Source: Smithellaceae bacterium
GTDB lineage: Bacteria; Desulfobacterota; Syntrophia; Syntrophales; JAQULV01
Length of the DNA: 8,682 nt
Direction: 5' to 3'
Assembly (NCBI GenBank): GCA_028718405.1
Contig: JAQULV010000033.1
Location: forward strand, 1 to 8,682
Numbering within the stretch: position 1 is the first letter of the stretch; every line of letters starts with the position of its first letter. This document shows positions 1 to 5,943 of the stretch, piece after piece. A program made the position numbers and the translations under genes. The notes below the pieces were generated by a model. It made no database searches. It was not told the DNA's origin and was given only the letters and a program-made list of their open reading frames with translations.

Positions 1-370
1 CCGTGCGGGACCTCAGGACACGATCGAGCTCGTCGCGGTCCGTCTTGATCTGGTCTCTCTCCTTGGTCAGAGCGGTCAGGCTCTCGGAGAGCTTGTCCCT
101 TTCCTTGACGGTCGTTCCCAAGTCTTCCTGAAGTTTCTGACGCTCCTGCTGCAGGGCCTTAACGTCACCCTGTAGCGACGTAACCTGGTCAATGATGTCC
201 GTGTTCTCGGAGCGCAGGGCCTCGTAGCTCTTCGTAAGGGTGGAAAGCTCTCTGCCGAGACGGTCGGCCTCGTCTGCCTTCTGCAGATATTTATCTTTGG
301 CGACCATGCAGCCGTTCAGTGTTAAGAGCACGACCAGTCCAAACATAAGGGGGGCTGATTTACGTAACAT
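1..370 (-). CDS. Coiled-coil outer-membrane lipoprotein, probably OmpA family (partial, C-terminus beyond window)
   Basis: The first 123 codons are visible. The start ATG (368-370) follows a strong AAAGGAGG ribosome binding site about 6 nt upstream. Residues 1-21 form a lipoprotein signal: charged MLRK, a hydrophobic core, then the lipobox L-N-G-C with Cys21 as the lipidated residue. After MVAKDKYLQK the chain is an almost uninterrupted, highly charged heptad-like helix (Glu/Lys/Gln/Leu, e.g. VKALQQERQKLQEDL), so a long periplasmic coiled coil. In deltaproteobacteria this layout (lipobox, KxxYLxK, coiled coil) usually precedes a C-terminal OmpA/MotB peptidoglycan-binding domain, but that domain would lie off the left edge and is inferred. 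Lack of Lys/Arg at position +2 (Met) is compatible with outer-membrane sorting. It lies 122 nt downstream of the deacetylase-like gene on the same strand. Alternative: a coiled-coil lipoprotein with no OmpA domain. Confidence 0.8.
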   Translation of the reverse strand, partial: MLRKSAPLMFGLVVLLTLNGCMVAKDKYLQKADEADRLGRELSTLTKSYEALRSENTDIIDQVTSLQGDVKALQQERQKLQEDLGTTVKERDKLSESLTALTKERDQIKTDRDELDRVLRSRT

Positions 371-415
371 CTCGTACCTCCTTTAGGCGATAAACTCGAA
401 AAAAGTAAAGATCAC

Positions 416-435
416 CGCTATTTCCATAAATAGCG
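416..435 (-). repeat. 8-bp perfect hairpin, weak terminator candidate
   Basis: CGCTATTT (416-423) and AAATAGCG (428-435) form a perfect 8-bp stem with a 4-nt loop. It lies between the deacetylase-like gene and the lipoprotein gene. Read on the minus strand, a T-rich stretch (CTTTACTTTTTT) follows only after a 5-nt gap, so it is a poor intrinsic terminator. It may instead be a 5' leader hairpin of the lipoprotein mRNA. Confidence 0.35.
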
Positions 436-455
436 TCTTATTGCCGAGGGTTGTA

Positions 456-484
456 AGGATATAAAGGGGAGGGGAAGAAATCAA
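456..484 (-). promoter_or_regulatory. Candidate sigma-70-type promoter for the lipoprotein gene
   Basis: On the minus strand, TTGATT (479-484) and TATCCT (456-461) are separated by 17 bp. Each matches four of six consensus bases. The spacing is ideal and the position, about 85 bases before the lipoprotein start codon, is reasonable. The motif match is only moderate. Confidence 0.35.
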
Positions 485-492
485 TAAAAATC

Positions 493-1449
493 TTAACGGC
501 TCTCCTTTGCGGTCCCTGCTGCGGGAACCGGAAGCGCCGTTAAGGGGAGCCACGGTTTTTCCCCTTTTCCCGCGGAGATAAATTCGCGCAGGAGTCTGAT
601 GCCTTCCGGTTCGTTTCCGTTTCCGTGAACGAGGACAATGCTCCCCGGGCGCGGATTTTCCTTCTTGGCCAGCCAGGCGTCGCTCCCCAGCGGAATGAGG
701 CTCATGGTCTTGAGTTCGCCCATAAGCCTTTCGTTGGACACTAATCCCGGGAAACGAAAAAAAGGTGACACCGGCAGGTGACGTTCGATGAGCATCTTCT
801 CCATCTCCAAAACTTCACGACGCAGATCGACGCCGGGCGTCAGCAGAAAGTTCCTCTCCAGAGGCGCGGCAGGGTCGTAAGGGTGGGAGAGGGAATGATT
901 TATCCAGGTGATACTGAGTCCTCCGTTTTTTTCCTGCTGGAGGAGCCACCGGAGATCGGCCTGGTGGGTCTTGAGCCAGAGGCCCGAGACGGCGATTCCC
1001 ACGGGAGTCGGTTCACGACCCTCCGATGGGGCGTCGATCACGGAGTTGAAGGCGTCCCGATCAAGGGGCTTGGCCGTGGGGCACAGATCGATCGTGAGAA
1101 AATATCCGGCTATGGATTCTGGAGCCGCAACCAGGCCGTCATTTTGCAAAGGAAAGGGGGCCTCCGTTGCTTTTTCCTGCAGAAGAGCAAAGGGCGTATC
1201 TCGCCAGGCCCCGGAAGAAACGGGACGCGAGAAATCCGGGGACGTCGCTGTTGCGGTGATGAGACGGTAGGGATCGAGGACAAGGTAGTGCCGGCCCTTT
1301 TCGTCGCTGAACTGCCTGATCGCCGCCTTTACTTTCCCCTGATCGTCGAGGAAGGGCCGGAAGACAACCTGGTATGAAGTGATTGCCGCTGACGCCGGGG
1401 CGTTCCCGAGCATCGTCGCGATGAGAGACAGTAAAAGAAGTTTCTTCAT
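493..1449 (-). CDS. Exported polysaccharide deacetylase-like (NodB/CE4-type) protein
   Basis: A 318-residue exported protein. Residues 1-21 are a signal peptide (MKK, Leu-rich core, A-S-A cleavage site), so it acts in the periplasm or envelope. CE4-type motifs are recognisable in order: T119-I-D121-L-C-P-T replacing the usual TFDDG; H185-S-L-S-H189, the metal-binding HxxxH; R232-F-P-G, equivalent to RxPxG; and a C-terminal I-V-L-V-H275-G motif. The likely role is deacetylation of an envelope polysaccharide or peptidoglycan sugar, consistent with the neighbouring wall hydrolase and transglycosylase genes. The oddity is that the second metal-site Asp of motif 1 is Leu122, while the catalytic-base Asp121 and both histidines remain. 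Activity is therefore not certain. Residues 23-110 form an N-terminal region I do not recognise. The ATG at 1447-1449 lacks a clear Shine-Dalgarno, but no better start preserves the signal peptide. Confidence 0.82.
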   Translation of the reverse strand: MKKLLLLSLIATMLGNAPASAAITSYQVVFRPFLDDQGKVKAAIRQFSDEKGRHYLVLDPYRLITATATSPDFSRPVSSGAWRDTPFALLQEKATEAPFPLQNDGLVAAPESIAGYFLTIDLCPTAKPLDRDAFNSVIDAPSEGREPTPVGIAVSGLWLKTHQADLRWLLQQEKNGGLSITWINHSLSHPYDPAAPLERNFLLTPGVDLRREVLEMEKMLIERHLPVSPFFRFPGLVSNERLMGELKTMSLIPLGSDAWLAKKENPRPGSIVLVHGNGNEPEGIRLLREFISAGKGEKPWLPLTALPVPAAGTAKESR

Positions 1450-1456
1450 AAATCGG

Positions 1457-1490
1457 AAAAGAAAAAATGGGACACATCGTGTCCCATTTT
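1457..1490 (-). terminator. Strong intrinsic terminator after the LysM/NlpC-P60 gene
   Basis: A perfect 12-bp stem, AAAATGGGACAC (1464-1475) and GTGTCCCATTTT (1479-1490), with a 3-nt loop. Read on the minus strand the stem runs into TTTTTTCTTTT, so it is oriented to stop transcription from the hydrolase gene that ends at 1519. It ends only 14 nt before the start codon of the next gene on the same strand, so it would also sit in any leader of that gene. Confidence 0.8.
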
Positions 1491-1518
1491 CAATTTAAGT
1501 AACGGCGCAGGAAGACGA

Positions 1519-3147
1519 TCACAGTCCGCCATCGAGGGCCTTGAGTCTAACGGCCTTGACGAAGCGCTTGTCGTAGTACGGTTCGTTGAGGCTGCTGATT
1601 CTTACCCCGTGACTCCTTCCTGATGAGGCGTGGACGAACTTGTTGTCGCCGATGTAGATGCCTACATGACCGAGGTAATGCCTCGTATTGAAGAAAACTA
1701 GATCACCTTCTTCCAGATTGGCCCGGGAGACGCGCATTCCCACACGCGCCTGTTCACGCGCGGTTCGCGGGAGGTTGATGCCGAACAGGTCGTATATCTT
1801 TCTCACGAAGGCCGAGCAATCGATTCCCCTTACGGAGGTGCCGCCCAAGCGGTAAGGCGCTCCCAGGAATCCCGTTGCCACACGGATGAAGAGGTTCCTC
1901 TCCGCGGAGTCGTTCCACTTACCCAAGGGGTCGGAGCTGGTCTCGATATCCTTCTCGATCGCAAGCACATCGTCGGGGAGGCTGAGGGTACCGTCTTCGG
2001 CAACCGCCTCTTCGTCATCATCCTCCAAGACGGTCTGCTGGATATTTGCTACTACCTTGTCGGAGACGGGGATTTCTTTTTCGACCGTGGTGGTGTAGCG
2101 GCCGACGATCAGCGTCTTTCCGGCGCGCACGTAGTTGCTCCGCTGATGATTCATTTTCTTGAGGCTGGCCACCGACAGACCGGTTTTCTTGGCGATCTTG
2201 GGAAGGTTGTCACCCTTCTTGGCAGTGTAGTAGTGGTACTTTACCTCGTAGGTCGTCTTGGTAATGGTCTGTTTACCCTTGGCAGGCGCACTTGCCGCTG
2301 TCGTCGCCGCCTTTTCCCTCGCGGGGACCGTTTGTTCTGAGGCCTGCATCACCTCTTCGCCGGGCTTTCCGTCCTTTACCCCGCGCATGGCCAGGGCCTG
2401 CTCGTCCTGTTGATCGACAACACTCTTGAACGCAACCGGCGGCTTCGCTGGCTTATCCGCGGGCGGAACCTGACCCGGTGACGCCGCTGAGTTCAGCAAG
2501 GCCGGCCTCTCAGCGGCCGTTTTCTCTATCGTCGCGCCGGAGAGCGGCGTCAGGGCGATAGTTACGGGCGCCGCTGCAACCGTCGCATTCCGCTTTGCGT
2601 CCTCCTTGGTCCGCACCGGAGCCGACGGGGCCGGGTCGTTCTTCTCTTCAACCACCGGTAGCGTGACGGCGGCCGTCGACGTGGAAGACTGCGGCTCGGT
2701 TACCGAGATCCAGTTTTCCTTGGTTGGCGGACGCGTCAAAACGAGGCGCTGGCCGATGCTCAATCTGTTGCCGCGGAGATGGTTGAGCGACCTCAGTTCG
2801 GTCGGCGAGATCCCGGCCTTCTTGGCCAACTGGTAGACGTTATCACCTTTTTTAACAATATGGATTTCCGTTTCGCTGCTACGGGAAGGGGAGGCATCGT
2901 CCTGGCCCTGCACCGGGATCAGCAGGCGCTGATGCAGTTTTAGGGCATTACGCTTCATCCCGTTGATTTCCTTCAGGTCATCAACGGTCATATCGAACTT
3001 CTTGGCAATCTTGGCGAGGGTGTCACCCCGCCTCACTTTATAATGATAAGATTCCTTGGCAGAAGCTTGGCTGCAAAGGAAAAATGAACCGACTGCGAAG
3101 AACAGGACTACCAGTCCCATCCATGGGAAAATCCGCCGTTTCATCAT
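1519..3147 (-). CDS. Secreted LysM x3 plus NlpC/P60 peptidoglycan endopeptidase
   Basis: A 542-residue cell-wall hydrolase numbered from the Met at 3145-3147. Residues 1-30 are a signal peptide (MMKRR, hydrophobic core, cleavage after A-S-A30). LysM domains that bind glycan chains lie at about 35-79, 95-138 and 304-350, each with a K/R-x-G-D-x-L/V-type start and a conserved N-x-x-x-x-x-L/V-x-x-G-x end. A Pro/Ala/Lys-rich linker (about 140-300) separates the second and third. The C-terminal NlpC/P60 domain (about 427-533) has Cys444 in G-x-D-C-S-A-F, His494 in G-H-V-G-I-Y and His506 in V-H-A-S-S, the usual Cys-His-His catalytic set. Such enzymes cleave stem-peptide bonds such as D-Glu-mDAP. 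The reading frame is open upstream to 3183, but AAGGAGG at 3154-3160 sets the start at 3147, or one codon later. It is divergent from mtgA and followed by a strong terminator. Confidence 0.95.
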   Translation of the reverse strand: MMKRRIFPWMGLVVLFFAVGSFFLCSQASAKESYHYKVRRGDTLAKIAKKFDMTVDDLKEINGMKRNALKLHQRLLIPVQGQDDASPSRSSETEIHIVKKGDNVYQLAKKAGISPTELRSLNHLRGNRLSIGQRLVLTRPPTKENWISVTEPQSSTSTAAVTLPVVEEKNDPAPSAPVRTKEDAKRNATVAAAPVTIALTPLSGATIEKTAAERPALLNSAASPGQVPPADKPAKPPVAFKSVVDQQDEQALAMRGVKDGKPGEEVMQASEQTVPAREKAATTAASAPAKGKQTITKTTYEVKYHYYTAKKGDNLPKIAKKTGLSVASLKKMNHQRSNYVRAGKTLIVGRYTTTVEKEIPVSDKVVANIQQTVLEDDDEEAVAEDGTLSLPDDVLAIEKDIETSSDPLGKWNDSAERNLFIRVATGFLGAPYRLGGTSVRGIDCSAFVRKIYDLFGINLPRTAREQARVGMRVSRANLEEGDLVFFNTRHYLGHVGIYIGDNKFVHASSGRSHGVRISSLNEPYYDKRFVKAVRLKALDGGL

Positions 3148-3153
3148 GAAGGA

Positions 3154-3160
3154 CCTCCTT
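3154..3160 (-). promoter_or_regulatory. Ribosome binding site that sets the LysM/NlpC-P60 start
   Basis: AAGGAGG on the minus strand lies 6 nt before ATG 3147 and 9 nt before the adjacent ATG 3144. A start at 3183 would place this site inside the coding region and add 12 residues in front of the signal peptide, so it is disfavoured. Confidence 0.85.
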
Positions 3161-3243
3161 AGTTTAATCGGGGGTTGCCTCACTTTGGCAACGGTGCACA
3201 GATTTTGACAATGGATGACAAACTGTACACGATTTGGCTGGAC

Positions 3244-3270
3244 CTTATATTAACTATTTGCTTAAGTCAA
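3244..3270 (-). promoter_or_regulatory. Candidate promoter for the LysM/NlpC-P60 gene
   Basis: On the minus strand, TTGACT (3265-3270) and TATAAG (3244-3249), each five of six consensus bases, are separated by 15 bp. The spacing is short, which lowers confidence. It would give a leader of roughly 90 nt. It is in the AT-rich divergent region shared with mtgA. Confidence 0.5.
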
Positions 3271-3316
3271 CCCTAAAATACCCCAAATAGGAAAAAAATT
3301 AAGATTTACGCGCAAA

Positions 3317-3322
3317 TATAAT
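3317..3322 (+). promoter_or_regulatory. Perfect -10 box, candidate mtgA promoter
   Basis: TATAAT at 3317-3322 matches consensus exactly. No recognisable -35 element lies 16-18 bp upstream, where the sequence is A-rich. If used, the mtgA leader would be about 80 nt and would contain the hairpin at 3371-3387. Confidence 0.4.
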
Positions 3323-3370
3323 TCTTCTTTCCAAAAGGACCGATTTGAGCTATGAGGCCTCCTTAATAGT

Positions 3371-3394
3371 TTTTCCCTCAGGGAAAAGAAGGAG
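3371..3394 (+). promoter_or_regulatory. Leader hairpin and distant Shine-Dalgarno of mtgA
   Basis: TTTTCCC (3371-3377) and GGGAAAA (3381-3387) form a 7-bp stem with a 3-nt loop. It ends two bases before AAGGAG (3389-3394). That Shine-Dalgarno is 17 nt from the ATG at 3412, much longer than the usual 5-10. In-frame stops at 3364 and 3367, with no ATG, GTG or TTG after them, exclude an upstream start. Translation may therefore be inefficient, or depend on leader folding. Confidence 0.45.
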
Positions 3395-3411
3395 AAGCAA
3401 AGCGCATCATC

Positions 3412-4317
3412 ATGAAAAGAAAGATAAAGTGGGGTCCCGCCGTCATAGGGACGATCTTCCTCCTTTTCCTCCTCAACGTCGGTTTCTATCTTGTTTACCC
3501 TAACGTGACCAAGTTGAGGAAGGAGAACCCGCGCAAGACGTCCTTCATGGAGTACCGTGAAGAACAGTGGCAGGATGCAGGTAAGAAGAGAAGGATCAGG
3601 CAGAACTGGGTGAAGCTCTCCCACGTTTCGCCCTATATGATCAAGGCGGTGATCATCGCCGAGGACGACCACTTCTGGTCGCACGACGGCTTCGATTTCG
3701 AAGCCATGCAAAAGGCCCTGGAGAAAGACCTCAAGAAGAAGAAGCTCAAGGCGGGAGGGAGCACGATCAGCCAACAGTTGGCCAAGAACCTCTACCTGAG
3801 CCCTTCAAAGAACCCGGTCCGCAAGGTCAAGGAGGCGATCCTCACCTGGCGGATCGAAAGGAACCTTTCCAAAAGACGGATCATGGAGCTTTACCTCAAT
3901 GTGGCCGAATGGGGAGATGGTCTGTTCGGTGTTGAGGCGGCAGCCCGCCGGTATTTTGGAAAGACGGCGGCGGATCTTTCGGCGTATGAAGCCGCCCGCC
4001 TGGCGGCCGCGCTTCCCAATCCGATCAGGTTCAGCCCCGTAGGGGCTTCACGCTTCATTGCGAGCCGTTCGGCCAGGATCTATTCAATCATGGTGCGCCG
4101 CGGCATCGTGATTCCCGAGTACGATGAGATCTTAAGCGAGCCCGAGGAGCAGCCGGAGGACCTCCTGGGAGGGACACTTCTGCAGATGCCGGCAGGCGAG
4201 ACGACGATTTCCGGGGGCGAAACGCCGACGGGTGAGCCCCAGCCCCCAGAAGAGGCAGAACCCAAACCCATCCCCGAGCGGGATTCACCCCGCGGTGAGG
4301 CAGCTCCGCCTTATTGA
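3412..4317 (+). CDS. mtgA: Monofunctional peptidoglycan glycosyltransferase (GT51) with acidic Pro-rich tail
   Basis: A 301-residue inner-membrane enzyme that polymerises lipid II into glycan strands. A single N-terminal membrane anchor (about residues 8-29, after MKRKIK) holds the domain on the periplasmic face. GT51 motifs are complete: E84-D-D-H-F-W-S-H-D-G-x-D with catalytic Glu84; G115-G-S-T-I-S-Q-Q-L-A-K-N; R137-K-V-K-E141 with the second conserved Glu; R150-N-L-S-K-R-R-I-M-E-L-Y-L-N; and the A-A-A-L-P-N-P region. No penicillin-binding transpeptidase domain follows, which defines the monofunctional class. MtgA proteins are usually about 230-240 residues. Here about 60 extra residues (242-301) form an acidic, Pro/Glu/Gly-rich, probably disordered tail. 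Divergent from the NlpC/P60 hydrolase, so synthesis and turnover enzymes share a control region. A terminator follows. Confidence 0.95.
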   Translation: MKRKIKWGPAVIGTIFLLFLLNVGFYLVYPNVTKLRKENPRKTSFMEYREEQWQDAGKKRRIRQNWVKLSHVSPYMIKAVIIAEDDHFWSHDGFDFEAMQKALEKDLKKKKLKAGGSTISQQLAKNLYLSPSKNPVRKVKEAILTWRIERNLSKRRIMELYLNVAEWGDGLFGVEAAARRYFGKTAADLSAYEAARLAAALPNPIRFSPVGASRFIASRSARIYSIMVRRGIVIPEYDEILSEPEEQPEDLLGGTLLQMPAGETTISGGETPTGEPQPPEEAEPKPIPERDSPRGEAAPPY

Positions 4318-4325
4318 AAGTTAAC

Positions 4326-4360
4326 AAAAAAGGCGGGGGACTTTGGCCCTCCGCCTTTTT
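4326..4360. terminator. Bidirectional terminator between mtgA and the thiolase gene
   Basis: AAAAAGGCGG (4327-4336) pairs with CCGCCTTTTT (4351-4360), and GGG/CCC pairing extends the stem inside. There is a T run on the plus strand and six Ts plus further T on the minus strand. It is placed to end both convergent genes. Confidence 0.88.
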
Positions 4361-4390
4361 ATTTCCTTAAAGTTATCCTTTAAGTAATCT

Positions 4391-5641
4391 CTAGATAATC
4401 TCTACCGCCGTGGCCAGGGAAACACCGCCGCCGCCGCAGAGCGTGGCCATTCCCAAGGTCTTTCCACGTTTGCGCATGGCGTTGATCAGGGTCACAATGA
4501 TCCGGCAACCCGTCGATCCCACTGGGTGTCCCAGACCGACGCCGGAGCCGTTGACGTTGGTAATCTCTCTATTCAAACCCAGTTCGCGTTCGCAGCCCAG
4601 GTACTGGGCGGCGAAGGCCTCATTGAGCTCGATCAGCTCGAAATCACTGAGCTTCATGTTATTTCTCTTGAGCAGGTCGTTGACGGCCGGCACCGGCGAA
4701 AGCCCCATGACAGACGGATGACAGCCGCCTCGGCCCATGGCCTTGATCTTGGCCAGAGGCTTTAAGCCCAGTTCCTTCGCCTTCTCGGCGGACATGATGA
4801 TCATGGCGCTGGCACCGTCATTGACTCCCGAGGAGTTCCCCGCCGTGACCTTACCCGTCTTGGGGATGAAGGCGGCCGGCAGTTTCGCCAGATCGTCCAT
4901 GGTGAGGCCGGGACGGAAATGCTCGTCCTTGTCGAAGATAATGGGGGGGTTGCCTCTTTTCTGGGGGATCTCGACCGGAATGATCTCGTCTTTGAAATCG
5001 CCCTCGCGGGTGGCCCGTTCCACGTTATTGTGGCTGCGGAGCGCCACCTCATCGATCTCTTCCCGGCTCAGGTTGTGCTTGTAGGCGATGAGCTCCGCAG
5101 TGATCCCCATGATGTAGGGCTTGCCGCGGAACATGTCGACGATGGGACCGTCCTTGATGGGGCCCTGCTCCAGACCCGGTAGCATGTGCGAACCGGCGTG
5201 AAGGCCGTGGATGATGTTGTCGACGAGAACCTGGTCCTGGAAGCGGCAGCCCCAGCGGGCGTTCGGGATCGAATAGTCGATCCCGGACATGTGTTCCATA
5301 CCGCCGGCTAAGATGATGTCGGCCATTCCGGCCTGGATCATAGCCGTGCCCGAGATGACGGCTTCCATACCGGAGATACAGACGCGGTTCACCGTGGCGG
5401 CGGTGACCGTCTCGGGGATGCCGGCCATGAGCGCCGCGACGCGGCTCACGTTCAGGGCATTCACGGGTTCCATACAGTTTCCGAAACGGACATCGTCGAT
5501 CAAGGCCGGATCGATGCCGGCGCGTTTGACCGCTTCCTTCATGACAATGGAGCCGAGGACCGCGCAGTTCACATCCCGGAGCGAACCTCCGAAACTGCCG
5601 ATCGCCGTGCGGCAGCCTGAGACTACAACGACATCTTTCAT
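4391..5641 (-). CDS. Thiolase, acetyl-CoA C-acetyltransferase type
   Basis: A 416-residue cytoplasmic thiolase catalysing reversible condensation of two acetyl-CoA to acetoacetyl-CoA, or thiolysis of 3-ketoacyl-CoA. Catalytic features are all present: nucleophile Cys88 in N-R-V-C-I-S-G; N340-E-A-F-A; His372 in G-L-G-H-P-V-G; and acid/base Cys402 in L-C-G-G-G-G. The distance from Cys88 to Asn340/His372 is about 24 residues longer than in the classical ~392-residue Zoogloea enzyme. The extra sequence falls mainly around 160-190, in the loop domain that shapes the CoA/acyl pocket and tetramer contacts, so chain-length preference cannot be read off. The ATG at 5639-5641 follows AAGGAGG with 7-nt spacing. 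It is a single-gene unit isolated by terminators on both sides. In a syntroph-like genome it would serve beta-oxidation of fatty or aromatic-derived acyl-CoAs. That role is inferred. Confidence 0.93.
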   Translation of the reverse strand: MKDVVVVSGCRTAIGSFGGSLRDVNCAVLGSIVMKEAVKRAGIDPALIDDVRFGNCMEPVNALNVSRVAALMAGIPETVTAATVNRVCISGMEAVISGTAMIQAGMADIILAGGMEHMSGIDYSIPNARWGCRFQDQVLVDNIIHGLHAGSHMLPGLEQGPIKDGPIVDMFRGKPYIMGITAELIAYKHNLSREEIDEVALRSHNNVERATREGDFKDEIIPVEIPQKRGNPPIIFDKDEHFRPGLTMDDLAKLPAAFIPKTGKVTAGNSSGVNDGASAMIIMSAEKAKELGLKPLAKIKAMGRGGCHPSVMGLSPVPAVNDLLKRNNMKLSDFELIELNEAFAAQYLGCERELGLNREITNVNGSGVGLGHPVGSTGCRIIVTLINAMRKRGKTLGMATLCGGGGVSLATAVEII

Positions 5642-5660
5642 GATAAAACCTCCTTAGGTT

Positions 5661-5689
5661 ATCGTATTGTGGTTCCTGCGGACAGGAAC
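5661..5689 (-). promoter_or_regulatory. Inverted repeat and weak promoter-like element upstream of the thiolase
   Basis: GTTCCTG (5672-5678) and CAGGAAC (5683-5689) form a 7-bp inverted repeat with 4-bp centre. It overlaps a weak promoter-like pair on the minus strand: TTCCTG (5683-5688), 16 bp, TACGAT (5661-5666). The repeat could be an operator or leader hairpin. The promoter match is weak, but the tRNA terminator just upstream means the thiolase needs its own promoter in this interval. Confidence 0.3.
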
Positions 5690-5721
5690 AGGTCAGTCCG
5701 GAAAGCCGTCGGGTCGCCGGC

Positions 5722-5759
5722 AAAAAAAAGGCTGTAAAACCGAAAAAGTCTTACAGCCT
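5722..5759 (-). terminator. Intrinsic terminator of the tRNA-Asn gene
   Basis: On the minus strand, AGGCTGTAA (5751-5759) pairs with TTACAGCCT (5729-5737) as a perfect 9-bp stem with a 13-nt loop. Eight Ts (5722-5729 on the plus strand read as A) follow at once. It begins 9 nt after the encoded CCA end of the tRNA. Confidence 0.88.
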
Positions 5760-5768
5760 CATGCGATC

Positions 5769-5844
5769 TGGCTCCCCAGCGCGGACTCGAACCACGGACC
5801 CGATGGTTAACAGCCATCTGCTCTACCGACTGAGCTACTGGGGA
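5769..5844 (-). tRNA. tRNA-Asn (anticodon GTT)
   Basis: A complete 76-nt cloverleaf including an encoded 3' CCA (5769-5771). The acceptor stem is TCCCCAG (5838-5844) against CTGGGGA (5773-5779), with discriminator G at 5772. The D arm has AGCTCAGTCGGTAGAGC, and the T arm contains GGTTCGAGTCC. The anticodon GTT (5809-5811) is at tRNA positions 34-36, preceded by C-T and followed by A-A, and reads AAC/AAU Asn codons. It is flanked by its own promoter and terminator, so it appears to be transcribed alone. No integrase gene or duplicated tRNA end is seen beside it. Confidence 0.97.
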
Positions 5845-5864
5845 ATAGTCGGTTTTGTTGCGCG

Positions 5865-5893
5865 TTCATAATATAAGAAAATACAAAAGTCAA
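5865..5893 (-). promoter_or_regulatory. tRNA-Asn promoter
   Basis: On the minus strand, TTGACT (5888-5893, five of six) and TATGAA (5865-5870, four of six) are separated by exactly 17 bp in an AT-rich stretch. The predicted start lies about 14 nt before the mature tRNA 5' end. Confidence 0.6.
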
Positions 5894-5943
5894 CTTTTAA
5901 CAAGGTGTCAGTGAAAATTGTAATGGTGGGGTATGCCTTGCCT

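Noticed and set aside
778..1377. Plus-strand open frame of 199 codons opposite the deacetylase-like gene
   Set aside because: The translation is low-complexity and unrecognisable, whereas the minus strand has a signal peptide and ordered CE4 motifs.
3148..3183. Upstream extension of the LysM/NlpC-P60 gene to an ATG at 3183
   Set aside because: The AAGGAGG site at 3154-3160 lies inside the extension, and the added residues would precede a normal signal peptide.
3262..3774. Minus-strand open frame of 170 codons opposite the start of mtgA
   Set aside because: It overlaps the GT51 catalytic motifs antisense, has no ribosome binding site, and runs through the divergent promoter region.
5049..5723. 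Minus-strand 224-codon frame overlapping the thiolase start
   Set aside because: It is a shifted frame of the thiolase with an Arg/His/Gly-rich translation typical of out-of-frame GC-rich DNA.
5769..5844. tRNA-Asn as an attachment site for an integrated element
   Set aside because: There is no integrase, no repeated tRNA 3' segment elsewhere in the window, and the flanking genes look native.
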